From Amoebophrya sp. A120 (taxonomy: Eukaryota > Sar > Dinophyceae > Syndiniales > Amoebophryaceae), in NCBI GenBank assembly GCA_905178155.1, contig CAJINV010000006.1:2644658-2708657 (forward strand): a stretch of 64,000 nt of DNA. Direction: 5' to 3'. Both the position numbers and the translations under genes were made by a program. Shown one piece after another: positions 1 through 12,173 of this stretch. The first letter of the stretch is position 1; the number at the start of each line of letters is the position of its first letter. The notes beneath the pieces were generated by a model. That model was given only the letters and a program-made list of their open reading frames with translations, was not told the origin of the DNA and searched no databases.

Positions 1-150
1 AGTTTCCTCTGCGAGAGGAACAAGCACCGATTTATTCCTCAGTTCGGCTCTCTATCTCATTCTATTAACCCAACAGCAGCGAAAATTGCGACTCACGTGT
101 GCATCGCGTAAATTCATTTTATCTCGGTGAGCAGACACAGATTCGTCGTT

Positions 151-3100
151 CTACTTCCCATAAATCCGGAAGTCCCCTTCCAGAGACGCCAGCATTTTCT
201 GGTTCCTCTCAAACACATCTGACAACAGACTGTCACTCTGGTTATAGTGGCGATTTAGCTGTTGAGACGTTGAAAAATTTTGCATGACAGAAGTGCCCAT
301 GGTAGAAGTTGCGGACAGATTTAGGAGCGATTTGTTCATCATCTGCGTTTGATGTTCTCTACTGCTTCCTTGCATGGTCGGCATAACTAATCCCGCGCTA
401 TTAGAAGAAGAAATGTTCTTGCTTGCCAACACCGCCGCAGCCGCCACGTCGTCCTTTGCGTTCCGGCCCAACAGCTATGACAGTGCACAGCTTCCCCGCC
501 GCGCCCTCATTTGTATAGCATGAACGGCAATACAAGCATCAGCAAGACAGCCGGTTTTGCATGACAATTTGGTACTAGATCGTAGTGCTACTTGGGCTAC
601 CAGAACTTGTCATGCATAATAGTGACAGGAGGGAAAGCGTGGAATTGGTATTCTGCATGAGAAATGTGAACGAGGGGGAGTTGTGCACTGTAATACCAGC
701 TCCGCCTGGCACCGGATCAGCTCACGTCGCGCCAGCCCCACACAGTCGATGTTCGCAAACGTTTCGTTCGAGATGGCGCCGGCGGTTTTCCGCAAGGGGG
801 AGTTTTGCTTTTGCTCTTCCGACTTCACTAGCACTTGATACTCAAAGATCACAGGAAAAAAGTATTACAGTTACAGATTTGTTGGAGTTTCATCATCACA
901 AAGTTGCTCGACATGGCAACGAAAACCTGTGATGCGCAGACTATAACGGAAAACACGCACGAAATGAGGCTGGCGCTGGTAAGCATTTTCTGCATGACAG
1001 AGGTTGTCTGTCTTGCTTGGCTTCTATCACGTTGTGTAAGTGTAACACTTTTTTCTTACGATATCAAAAACCTTGCACGCGCGCACGTACTCGAGAAACT
1101 CCTTTTCCAGCGCGATCTGGTTGGAAAACGACCGAACCATCCGGCCCTTTATGGGAGTGTCAGGATCGAAATCGACATAATCGAAAAATTTGCAATGCAT
1201 AAAATGTAGGGCCCGCAAGGCCTGTGTTGGAGAGGAGGCAAATGAGACCGATCGCAAGCCTGTTTAGCCCTATACATGTACTGCCAGAGTAGCATGACAG
1301 GCGCAATCTTCTTTGCCTACACAGCATGACAGACTGGGTTTTGGTGCTCCCAAAATTTGTCATGCGCCACTTAGAAACTGAGGCTCCAACTGGTATCGAT
1401 TTTATGCATCACAAATTATTTCGATTTTGTTAATTTCGATCCTGACGCTTCCATACCCTTCTCCACCGTCGTGATGACAAACTCGCTTCTATTATCCCGG
1501 GGAAACATCCCCCCTCCCTATATCGAAAAGGTACGTCGCAGAAAATTTGCAATGCTGATTTGCGACCACAAATGATCTCTGTCTTGCAAGAAGGCAATTC
1601 CACAGGCCCCGCCGCATTATGCAGGCGATTCGTTTGTGATGCTGTTTGGCCTACAGCGCAGACGTTTCTCATGCTAAGCGCCTAGGCCAAAACCTCTCTA
1701 CTCAGGCTTGATGTGGGCCTGCAGTCCTCTTCAGCAAGACAAATCTGATTTGTGTACTCAAATCCAGCATCACAAATTTCGTTTTCGATATGGGGAGGAG
1801 GGATTTTTCCTTTTGATATCTATCCTCGGCAAAGACGTACGACCCACGCTGCAGTCTGTAGTGGGAACAAGACGCGCTACACATCAAATGCCTATAACAA
1901 ACCTGGAGGCGCAGCGTAGGTTTGCTTACCTACAAAAGCAGCATCACAAAGCCACCGGCTCCTCCTGACTCCAGTACCACAGATGGAAAATGCCGACTAC
2001 CTATGGGAGGCCGCACAAGAGATGTATCGCGCATGCAAATATGCATGACAAATCTGGTCGGGCGGGAAGTACGTTTTTACACAGGATAGTTTCGGGACTT
2101 CGCCGTCCGCCCCGTCTCGTACTCCATTCGCGTTCCGTCGAGAAATTTCGCATCGTGAGAAAAATCAGTTGTCTCAGTCTCAACTTGTAATGCGCAACTT
2201 CCTTGAAACACTTGTTTGTCATGCTCGACAGGCAAGAAACCCTTCTTTCGTATCTGTTTTCCCACTTTGTGCCTGACGCATCACAGGTTTTCTCGTCTAT
2301 CACGCTGACCAACTTTGTGTTGCTGGGCCTACTTCTGCAAAGGTTTGAGACCGACACAGTTGGTTTCCTCACGATATTTCGCGCGGATCAGGTAGTTCGC
2401 CTGCGGATGGAGAGGGAAATGACCGCGTTCGTCCGGAGAAGTAGCAGTAGCGGCAGCAGCATTACAGTGCACACCCCCCCCCACCCCTCATTTGTCATGC
2501 AAAAACCCAAATCCAGTTGCTACCTTGTGGCACGACCGTGTGCATGACAAATTCCGGAAAAAATCCAAACAGTACCACACTCGGCGCATGAACTTGTCAT
2601 GCACAGGGTCCACCTGTACTGGTGTTTGTAATGCGGCTGATGCCATACGAATGGGGGGGAGGGGGAGTTGTGCACCCTCATAAGCAGGCTCGTAAAACTC
2701 GTAACACGCAAACCGCCCGACATTTTCCACAGACATTTCGTGTTTCAGGTGCAGGTTGCTTCTGTTCTTTTCCGTGAGAAAATCCCCGTTTGTGATGCCA
2801 GCCAGCTGCAACAGCGTTGACGTGGACGCATTTTTGATACTATGCGACGAAACCTGGCTGCGCTCCGAAAACGGCCGGGGTGGTGGGACTGATAAAAAAC
2901 ATGTCACGATGAAGCGATTTGCTTGTAGATCCAGCACTATGATTTTCCGCAAGAACAGTAGAACCTGCTAGTACTAGTAGATTGATCAAAGCTAAAAAGA
3001 CCGAAAAAAGTTGTTCTGCTCGAACAAGTAGACGCAAAGTGAATGGACAAAGATCAAGTATACCATCCCTCTTCCCCTCCGTGCCGCCAAACCACCGAAC

Positions 3101-6100
3101 CGCGTTCGCCAACAGCGGTAAATCGAATTCCGAGGCCACGAACCGGCGATTTGTCCGACCGCACCTCCAAAACTGGCCGTTGGAGTAGGATTCGTAACAG
3201 TTCATGGGTAGCACTTCCACCACCGAAGACAATGAGTCACCTCCTGCCTGTAGACACTCCATCGCCCAGATTTGCTCCTGCTTCGCAAAAAGTGTCAAAG
3301 AGCTGGTTATTGAAGACCCGCCAGGAGTGCTGTTGTATTCGGGTAGAGCCACGTAGCTTATCCTGTGTAAAAACGTCCCCACACCAGAGTCAAGATCTGC
3401 TAGACAAATCAACCAGCCTTGGTTGTCTGGCATGACAAGTTTGTCCTCGTAGTGTAATCCTGTTTAGCTAGTTCAGAAGCATCACAGATCTAGCAGAGCA
3501 TGCTGATTCTAGCATCACAAATTCCAAAATACGAATAGAAAACGCTTCTCATAGGGCTCCGCATGAGAAACATTTTTGGCATGCAGAATTGCATGACAAC
3601 TCTGGGGTGGGGACGTTTTTACTCGGGATATAGCTCGGCAAGGAATTATTTCTCACCCACACGGCCAGGACTGCACGCGAATTGCTCTTCTGCTCCACCA
3701 GTTCGTCTAGGCTGGCTGGATATGCATTCGGAAAACTCTTGTCCAGGTCTGGAAGATGAAAGCCAGGTTCTTTGTCATGCTTGCCTGACATGAGTTCAAA
3801 ACTTTGTCATGCTAGCTACGGAACGGCTCTGCTTGTCCTACTTTGTAGTGCAAACGAAACGCTCTCTGTCATTTGCACAATACGCAGCCCCTACACAGCA
3901 GCTTAGCACAAACTTCTCATGCTTGGCTGTGCACGAGGAGAGTAGACGCTTGTGGTTCTTTCCACCAAACTTCCATAAACAACTTTCCAGCCCCGGACAA
4001 CATCTTTGCAATGCGTACTGGCGACACGTGGTCGTCTGCGTAGACAGAGGAGTGTACATCACTTGTGGTTTTCTCCAACTTCATCGCGGACGGTAGCGGG
4101 GTGACGACCTCTGCATGCTCTTCCCCCGGAGCTGCACCAACGCTGCAGCTGATCTCGCATCTGGCTGCTAAATCTTGCAGCGTCGTCCGTAGTGAAGGAT
4201 TTAAATTTTGTTCCGCGAGTTGTCGTAGTTGCGCAGGTCGTGCTCCGTCGGAAGTAGCCTCCGCTGTTGTTGATCCTTGTTGCGCAGAAGGTGTGGTTGT
4301 AACACCACTCTGCAGTAGTTCCTCCAATAGCTTCTGCAAACACAGCCGCACCGGGTAGCGCCAGCACAGTGGAAGAGTGTCGTGATTCAGGAGATATCCT
4401 ATGTAAAAACATCCCCACCCCAGAGTTGTCATGCAGATTTGCAATGACAGGAACATTTGTAGTGCGCATCGCCAGGAGAGGCATTTTTAGTCGTGTTTTG
4501 GAACTTGTAATGCTGTAAACAGGATAAGGAGACGGATTTCTTGTGCTGCTTCCCTTGCTAAACTGCACGACAGTACAGCCTGCAACTTGTGATGCGTGAC
4601 ACCCAAAAGTTCTAGGTTTGTGTTGCAAAATCCCCATCTTGACTCTGGTGTGCGTGTGGGGACGTTTTTACTCAGGATAGGAGAAAGTACTGCTTCATCT
4701 TTTCGTGTTGGTACATGACGCCGATTTTCGTCGTTTTTGACCGCAGATCCGTCGTCGTCTTCACGGTGCGATTATCAAATGCAAATATCTTCCCTGGATG
4801 TCTGGAAATACCTGTAATGCTGAATGGGCATGAAGATTGATTGAGGGCGTCTTCAAGTGCAATGAAGCATGACATTGGTGATCTACGGGCAGGACGTCCA
4901 TGACGCATGAAAAATTTTTCAAACGCTTTGTCCTCATGCGCAGTGCGCACTGCAAGGTCAGCGACTTTGCATGACGAAAGTGCGGCGCTTTACGTGCTGC
5001 TTCTACAATACAGATTTTTCACGAATTCGAAACACTCAACACAGAGCCAACCTTTCCAGACGTCCAGTCATCTTTGCACTGGATAGCGGTGGTCCGGAAT
5101 CAAGCAAGGCCAGGCGACCTCGACGAGGAGCAGCAAAGGTGAAGAACCGGAAGACAATGTCCTGCTCGTCGTCGTCGCACCTTGCCCTTTCTCTTCCGAC
5201 GCGCCGCCCGCATGAGAAGTTTCGTCTTCTCGTGGTCGCTGTTGTTGCAACAAAATAGGGTCGTTTTCAAAAAGGTTTCGCGCGGAACTGGTAATCACGT
5301 GGACTTTTACGACCGTGTCCCCGTCGGACGAGGCGATTTGTGTGGTCAGTTCCCCAACTCGACTGACACTTCTCGTCGTCCCTGACGGCCACCGTGCGTG
5401 CTCCTGTTTCGTGTAGCGGTCGAGGTAGCAAGTGGTAGTTTCTGTTGCTTGTCTCCCTACGTCCTCGCTTGATAGTTTCGTCGCAGTCGCAGTGTGGCGG
5501 TTGTGCGGCCTTCTATAATTGCTGCTGCTCGACGAAGCAGAGTGTGAAGATCCGCCATAGAAGTTGTTCCCCGGTGCTGGCGGTACGCAGATTGGTTCAG
5601 GGAGGTACTGGTTCGCGATTTTTACACAACACGCCAGTTTCTGCCGGATTTCCGTTATCACACGAAAAAAGTGTTACAGTGACACATTTTTCTGTGGTCA
5701 ATTCAGCAACACAAATTTTCTCCGCATGCGAAAGAAAACTTGGAATGCAAAGATCATAAGGGAAAACAGGTATGAACAAACGAGGCTCAAAGCCAAAAGC
5801 ATTTCTGGCATGACAGAGGTTGTCAGTCATGCAGGGCCTGCAAAGACGATGTGCGTAACTGTAACACTTTTTTCTCGTGATATCCGTGACCGCGTTTTCA
5901 ATGTTCCCGTTCAGCAAGGTCCTGTATGAAATGCAAAAGCATCGCACTAGTACTAGACCATTACGCCGGCGTCCAGGACGCCGGCGATAGGTGGCCTAGT
6001 AAGTCTAAACGCAACTACCAAGCAAACTAACAACAAAGAGGAAAAAACTTGGAGAGCGTTGGGCTGAAGACTAGTCGAAAGAGTCCCGCTCTTGGGAATC

Positions 6101-7084
6101 TGCTAGCGGAAACGCGGCCACTATTCGAAGCCCTTCGGGCCGCGGTTTTAGCATGACAAAACGGGCCCGCACTTGCTACTGAAGCCCTTCCCTAGTAGCG
6201 GCCCACATTAGTGGACGCGCGCGCCTTCGCTTCCGGGGCTTCTTCCTAACTAGCTCGCCCCCGTTCGACCCCCCCGGCCGCCGGCCTTGGCCTCGGCCCG
6301 GTCCCCCGCTTTTGGGCTTCCTGCCCTGCCAGCCTGATGTCTAGAGAAGACCTCTGCCCAGATATATCCCCAGATATATCCCCAGATATATCCCCAGATA
6401 TATCCCCAGATGCGGGAAGGGCCGCCCTTTTCATTTTGCATGCCGAGCTTCATCGCCCCCCCCCTACCCCCCCAAACGGGGCCGGTCTTTGGGGGTAGCC
6501 AGAATAGACCTGCTAAAAACCGGCCGGACCACCGCCCGCGTGGAAGACCTGCAGGATGTTTGTTCCCCGCGATGCCTTTTTTTTTCTTCCGCGTGTTCTT
6601 TTAGAAGCTTCCCTTAAGGGCCCCCTTAAGGGAAGTTTCTAGATGCCCTTTTTTCTAGAATTCATTTTCTAAGGGCGCCCCTATAATCTATAAGGGCGAA
6701 AAATCCGAGTAAAAATTCTATAGTGTTATTTTATAAAATGCATTGCAAATTTCCTTAGCGTGACAGATAAAATTGGTAATGCTGTTTTAGCTAAGGAAGG
6801 CGATTTGTCATGCATGTCTGCAATTAGTACGAGCTCGATACTTTTGCACAGCATATCCTGGTCCGCTTCCCAACTTTGTCAAAATAAGACACCGCTTTCA
6901 ACCGAGGCTGCAGAATCAGCCCCGTGTGGTCCTCAAACTTGGCCTCGACGCGACCGTTGGGCGAGATGATGATCCGGGTGGGGGCAGCGGCGGTGGAGGG
7001 GGAGAAAGCCACGGAGCTTCCAGATGCTGATTGCGCACCTGCTCCGGAGGTCCCAGTGGGAGGCGGTATAATCGGCGCCATCAT
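151..7084 (-). CDS. Unassigned 887-aa protein, tentatively C5orf34-like (DUF4524/DUF4520), 15 exons
   Basis: Exons (transcript order): 7084-6856, 5919-5883, 5650-5086, 4767-4680, 4389-4018, 3715-3631, 3353-3064, 2936-2683, 2454-2377, 2145-2089, 1848-1819, 1487-1456, 1144-1064, 841-696, 470-151. They sum to 2664 nt with no internal stop. Thirteen introns hold introners; 3063-2937 is a GT-AG intron. The 2088-1849 junction is the least certain: only the left end (in transcript order) of a C-type element is recognisable, although the frame holds. The N-terminus is Pro/Ser/Ala-rich, then NGRVEAKFEDHTGLILQP; a second strand-like motif, AKFLDGTRMEYE, lies near residue 665. Two such 'xFxDGT' blocks recall the polo-box-like DUF4524/DUF4520 halves of C5orf34, but this is from memory of the family pattern and weak. 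The middle is Ser/Thr-rich and low in complexity. No catalytic motif is visible. The start is the first ATG of a doublet at 7084; the next gene ends 654 nt upstream on the same strand. Confidence 0.6.
2151..2376. mobile_element. Introner family J (single copy)
   Basis: CATCGTGAGAAAAATCAGTT at the left and AACTGGTTTCCTCACGATA-like at the right (with differences), with TTTCG on both sides (2146-2150, 2377-2381). The arm sequence differs from families A-H, though the outermost GTGAGGAAA resembles B. Confidence 0.75.
5656..5882. mobile_element. Introner family F (type example); 6 copies
   Basis: Arms TATCACACGAAAAAAGTGTT and ACACTTTTTTCTCGTGATA; 209-227 bp. Copies: 847-1063, 5656-5882, 8329-8549, 9829-10038, 40880-41088, 63436-63645. 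Flanking pentamer here: TCCGT. Confidence 0.9.
6358..6412. repeat. 12-bp minisatellite, four full units
   Basis: The unit CCAGATATATCC is repeated four times without change, followed by CCAGATG. Each unit contains the self-complementary GATATATC. It lies inside the nested insert of the 931-bp introner. Confidence 0.95.
6602..6641. repeat. Inverted repeat (foldback), about 19-bp arms
   Basis: Arms CTTCCCTTAAGGG (6608-6620) and CCCTTAAGGGAAG (6623-6635) pair perfectly across 2 nt. They extend outward as TAGAA/TTCTA with one mismatch. It could be a terminus or internal hairpin of the DNA nested in the host introner. Confidence 0.85.
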
Positions 7085-7738
7085 TCTTGATCTCGTGGTT
7101 CTTTAGTAATTGCTTTACTGCAATTGGTGTTTTGTCCTGCTGTTCCGTGCGACCACTTTTAGAAGCTGGTGTGTTATCTATTCACACGCGCGGGGGCAAC
7201 ATCGACGCACCACAAGTAAGAAAGTCACTTGCAAAAGATGCTTTGAGTTATTTCTTTGAAGCCTCTTTTCTTCTCAAGAAACGTCTACTCCAAAAAAGAA
7301 CTCAGACGGCCCGTACTTATTCATTTCGAGATTTGTAAGGAATAAAGCAAAGAAAATTCTATCAACTAGAAGACTCGATCAATCCCCTCAAGTAGTGCAT
7401 AGATAGACCAATCACGAACGACCGGCCGCACAGCGCTTGCGCACGCTTCGGTTACAAGAAAATTTTTTTACACGGCTGAACAACATCAAATCTGAAGACT
7501 CGTCGAACCGGCAGAGCGAAGCACTCGGGCACCCAAGTGCCTTTTTCTGCGATTCATCTCTTTGCAAAGAAAGTGACGCTTTGTTTTCGTAAGCGAGGGG
7601 CTTCTGATGATGTGCACGGACGTATATTAATATTTTTAGTTTATTTTAAGCCGCTTTACTAAGTAGTCATCCAGCCTTAGTTTCGATCACCACGAACACA
7701 GTTCAATTCCACTTCGCGCTCCTTGTTGTGGTCCCCTC
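7085..7738. other. Intergenic spacer
   Basis: This lies between the 3' end of the RBBP9-like gene and the start codon of the 887-aa gene, both read leftward. It is moderately AT-rich with no introner and no ORF I can support. Promoter elements of the left gene should be here, but none is recognisable. Confidence 0.5.
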
Positions 7739-10067
7739 TCAATGTTGATCCCAGCTGGCAAATTCTTGGACGAGCAATTGCAGCAGCTCCGGACAGGTTT
7801 GTTGCATGAAGTGCCCCTTGTTCTCAAACACGATGGCCTGGTAGAAGCCGTTCCTATTTTCCTTCTTCGGGTTTGGCGTAATTTCGTCCCCATGATCATT
7901 CCCGTGCTGATTGTTCCGCATGACAAGGTCCAGGCAGCTCGCAACCTCGTCGAACTCGCGCCGTGGTATGAAGGGATCGTCCGACCCGCAAATGGAGAAA
8001 ATTTTTCCCGCATGCATTGCAAATATGACTGGGTCTGGAAACTTGTCATGCTGAGTTGCGGACGACTGAAGCGCTTGCAATGGCAGCCAAGCATGACAAA
8101 ATTTTTTCGGACACGCCTGCTGATGCCTAGGACGCGTCACAAATTACGTTTTTGCATGACAACGGAAGCTGCTCTTTTGTTGCTCTTGCAACACAGATTT
8201 TCCAGGAATGCAAGACATGCATTACAAGTTCCACCTGTCGTGGTCCCGACCCAGATATATTTGCACTGGATATCCCGCGTTTCCCCTCATCCTCTCCCAC
8301 TGCCACGGCTTATCCGGGAGTCCGTTTATATCACGAGAAAAAAGTGTTACAGTTACACATTTGTTGGAGGCTCTGCATCACAAATTTTCTCTGTGTGGCA
8401 GGGAAAACTTGTAATGCGAATATCATAAGGGAAATAAAACAGGAAGGAAATGAGGCTCCCAAGTATTTCCTGCATGAGAAAGGTTATCTGTGTTGCCGGT
8501 CTTGCATAGACTATGTGTGTAACTGTAACACTTTTATTTTCCTGTGATACTTTGGCTGTTTGGGATAGTACCCGGACTCCAGCTCGTTGCTGTTGTTCAG
8601 ATGCGTTACACAGGGCGAGATCAGGTAGAATACGGGCTTGGTGCACAGGACTTCAAAACTAGTACCGGCCGCGTCGTTATAATTTGGGCACAGTTTCTAT
8701 CAACTGTACATAGGTCTGGGTCTGGCAATTTGTGATGCCAAAGCATGGATGAGTCTGGTGCTTTCAAAAAGTGCAGCCAAGCATGACAAGTTTAGTTGGC
8801 GCCGTCTGATGCGTAGCACGCATGACAAGCTGCTGCGTTTTTGCATCACAAAAGAGTCGCCCGTTTGATGGCTATGCAATACAGAGTTTTCAGAAATGCA
8901 GGACATGCAACACAAGTTCCACCTTTCCAGACCCAGACATATTTGCAATGGATAGATTCTCCCGCAGAAACGCCGGGTCCATCACCTCCGCCAGGCGCAT
9001 CAAGCACTGCGCGCCGGAACTGTGCCCCAGGAGAAGGAGCGAGATGTTCGCTTTCTTTGTGCTACGTGGAGGTCTAGCACCGTGTTCTTGACCGACTGGT
9101 GCACCGACAACTTCGGAAACGTCTTCCACCTCTAATTCGTTTGCCAAGTGGTCCTCGATCTCTTCGCGCAAGGATTTCACCACAAACGGAATCCACACGT
9201 ATCAAATGCAAAAATGTCTGGGTCTGGAAGACTGCGAGACTTGTCATGCTTGTCTGGGATGACCAAAAAGTTTGCGATGCGTGTCCAAGAAGAGACAGAC
9301 CCTTTTGCCTGTCGTGCAAAAACGCAGTTTGTCATGCGAAAAACGCAACACAAAGAAGCGCAGATATTTCGCATGCGTGGCTGTGCATTATAGAGCACTC
9401 CCCATCCCCAGCGCAGCATCACAAGTTTCCAGACCCAGACACTTTTGCAGCTGATAACACGCTCGCTCGCGCGACGTCTGGATCGGGCATCGGCTTGCAG
9501 ATCACGCTACTCAGGTTCGGCACGCAGGTCTGGAGCTGCTGCGCGAGCCACAGATACTATGAAAGTGCACAACCCCCCTCCCCCTCATTTGTGATGCAAA
9601 ATACCGAATCCACCACTTGTGCTGAAGCACTGTTTGCATGACAACTCTCGGAACCTGAAACAGTACTACAGTTCGTGTGTTGATTTGTCATGCAGAAGGC
9701 CCATTTCTGCCGTTGCTTGTGTTGCCGTTCATGCATTACAAATGAGGAGGAGGGGGAGTTGTGCATTGTCATAGATACCAGTTGGCGCCCACAAGCGTGT
9801 CCTCGTCGCACCCGTTGCCAGGCAGAATTATCGCAAGAAAAAAGTGTTAAAGATACACACTGTGTTGCAGGCCAAGCAAGACAGACCAGCTCTGTCATGT
9901 CGGATATGCATAGGAGCTTCGTTTCATAGGCGTTTTCCCTTAGGATTTCTGCATTGCAAGTCTTCTCTCTCATGCAGAGGAATTTGCGTTGCTGAATTGA
10001 CAACAAATGTGTAACTGTAGCACTTTTTTCGTGGGATAAGAATCATCGCGATGTTAATCCTTGGCAT
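7739..10067 (-). CDS. RBBP9-like serine hydrolase (alpha/beta hydrolase), 290 aa, 7 exons
   Basis: Exons: 10067-10039, 9823-9774, 9550-9457, 9194-8955, 8692-8550, 8323-8274, 8005-7739; sum 873 nt, one frame. All six introns are introners (F, E, A, A, F, A), with 5-bp duplications ATTCT, GTATC and CGTGT exact, GAATC and CAAAG imperfect, and GCGGG exact. The spliced protein follows RBBP9 from end to end: LPGNG near the start, NWYLWLAQQL, MPDPDVARASVWIPF, the nucleophile elbow GHSSG (Ser about residue 116), SGYYP, DKPWQWERM, GSDDPFIP with the acid Asp (about 211), and GHF with the catalytic His (about 267). At 290 aa it is about 100 longer than animal RBBP9 (about 186 aa); the extra length is mainly a Glu/Pro-rich insert before the elbow and a His/Asn/Lys stretch before GHF. 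It is a predicted soluble hydrolase; the substrate cannot be told from sequence. Start: ATG at 10067, giving the short N-terminus usual for the family. Confidence 0.9.
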
Positions 10068-12173
10068 GGTCTTTGCAAAGCCGCCGGGCGGCGCTGCAAA
10101 AATCCTCCGTGGCGCAATGCGCAAAAGAAGTTCGTCCCGGGCAAGTAAGTAAGGAAGTATCTTTTTCCAAGCCGATAAAATTATATGCGGGGTTTTTCTA
10201 CTTCGACGAGCACAAGATAAGTACGTGCGCAAGTCTATTCCTTTTTCACTTTCTAGCACGGCGTTGCTTTGAGTAACGAACTGGAGAGGCGGCCCTTGTT
10301 GAAAACCACTTCTACCCGGTCGGGCGCTGAAAGTCGCAGCATTGCTGTGTAAAAGTGCTTCAGTACACGAGAAAACTGCGGTTGGAGTCCGGCAAAAAAA
10401 AAGCGCAAATAATGTTAAACCCTGATAGAACCAAACTCTTAGCAGTCGTGGCGCGCGCGGCGTGCAGCTAAGCCGTGGCCGTAACCTCGAGGAGCTGAGT
10501 TTGGGTCTCACGCGGCGGCGCCGCTGCTTTTGCGATTTTTGTCCTACCGCATCACCTAAAGCGCTGCACCGGGCGCGCAGCTTGGTTTGGGGAGGGAAGG
10601 TTCGTTCGGTTTTTCCGCGCAACCCGGACCGCTCTCCTGCGTTCGCAGCTTTTGCTGGTTCGGCGGCAATGCACCTTCATCCCTGCTGCGCGCTCGAGAA
10701 CTTCAAGTCGGGGCGCGCCCCGAGAGGGCCGGCCGCGGCGCACCGTCAGAGAAGGTCCGCAGACCAGAGCACGCTCGCGGCGAGCGACAATGTGAAGCCG
10801 GCGCAGCTTGCCGCTGCGGCGCCCGGCGTAAGCAAAGGCCCGCGCCGGGGCCCCGGCGCAAAATACCACCGGGCGGGGCTTTGGCAATTGCCCCGCGCCC
10901 TCTTGCGCCTGCTCCGCCCGAGCCGGCAGCCTTGGGCCCGCGCGGGGAAGGGTTACCCGCGCGCGCGGTAGCCCGCTTAAAACGCCGCCCGGCGGCGCTC
11001 TGAAAATGGCTCTGCGCCTTGTTTTCCTCGGCGGCCGGAAGGCCCGCGCCCGAAGCTAGCAGCCCAATTGGCAAAGGGCCAGGGAGCCCACCGAAGCAGC
11101 CGGTGCCCTTTCCGGCGGCCAACGCCCGGTCGAGTAGTTTAGCGCCGTCGCTGCACGGTTCGGCGCCCGTATCGCCTGCTGCGGTGGCCTTGGCCATGGC
11201 GCGCCGCGGCTGGTCTGGCCCTTGCCCGGGATCCGATGCAAAGCACCGCCGCGCGGCACCCTAGCGGCGACAGCGATGCCTCCACCTATGGACGGGGGCG
11301 GGGGCACTCCGCGCCGGCGTTTTTCTGGTTGGGGATAGAGGGCAGCACACGTTTTCCGCGCCCGCGTTTGCGGGCCGCAGTAGGCAGGCCTCGGAGCCGA
11401 GGCGGAAATAGATCTGCGGGCCACGTTATTCCGTCGGTTTTGCTGTTTCTTCCGATCCGCGGAACCACAGAGAAGACCAGCTGCAGCCTGATCCAGCTGC
11501 CCTCTTGATAAGTGACAAAATCCGCCGGAGTTGCCTTCTCCTCCCATGGTAAACATACCCGAAAAAGCCGGACAGAAACGGTGGCCAGAGGATGCCCTAA
11601 GCATGTGTATGCCCATTCTTCATATTGGCTAGGTTTCCACGCCTCTGGGTGACCCATGAGTGGGGGGCTCCCAAAAAAGTGAAAAACTAATCCAGTCCAT
11701 TTTTTCGGATTATGTTGATCAGCTGCCATCATGTGAAGACTGTCGGCAATATAAAGATAGATCATTGCGCTTTTCACAAATCATCTTCGTATACAAATGC
11801 AGAACATCATCTAAATCAGCAAAATTGTCAATTTTTCAAAAATTGAAAAATTCAACATTTTTTAGGATTACAAGTCTGGTGGTAAAATTTGCCTTTAAAG
11901 TCCCAGAGAGTCAATAGATAATATGTATTCACGTGTCTTGATATGCTATAACACTTTAAATCATTGGGCTGCGCTAAAATCCCACAAAAAATAAAAAATA
12001 TCAAAAAACGATCCAAGGATTTTTGTTTGAAATGTGTTGCATATTCCTGAAAAATGCATAATGGGAAGTGTTTGCGATACGCAGTCACTTACTATGTTTG
12101 TACTTATTCACTTACGGAAGCCACCTGCCATCAATATTGTGAGAAAGTAAGTCATTTTCAAAAAAATCAATTA
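10068..12173. other. Spacer with GC-rich island (about 10440-11480)
   Basis: Between the RBBP9-like start codon and the retrotransposon. The middle kilobase is strikingly GC-rich with overlapping open frames on both strands, which high GC alone produces; none gives a recognisable protein. From about 11640 the DNA becomes AT-rich. No introner or RNA gene is seen. Confidence 0.5.

Larger units (their letters stand above)
5925..6855 (-). mobile_element. Giant D-family introner (931 bp) carrying a nested insert
   Basis: The outer ends are a normal D introner: TATGAAATGCAAAAGCATCG at the left and CGATACTTTTGCACAGCATA at the right, with the 5-bp duplication TCCTG on both sides (5920-5924 and 6856-6860). 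Normal D copies are 149-175 bp, so about 780 bp have been inserted roughly between 5955 and 6735. The insert holds a near-perfect hairpin at 5964-5986, a 12-bp minisatellite at 6358-6412 and a long inverted repeat at 6602-6641. Removing the whole 931 bp plus one TCCTG keeps the host frame (Thr-Arg-Thr-Leu across the junction), so the composite probably still behaves as one intron. No transposase-like ORF is seen in the insert. Confidence 0.7.

Noticed and set aside
2840-3433. Long minus-strand frame of 197 codons as a complete gene
   Set aside because: It joins a real exon (3064-3353) to intron and introner sequence. The GT-AG splice 3063-2937 changes frame and keeps the downstream motifs readable.
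10462-11264. Several long open frames in the GC-rich island
   Set aside because: They overlap on both strands with Arg/Ala/Pro/Gly-rich products, as expected from GC bias. No motif or family is recognised.
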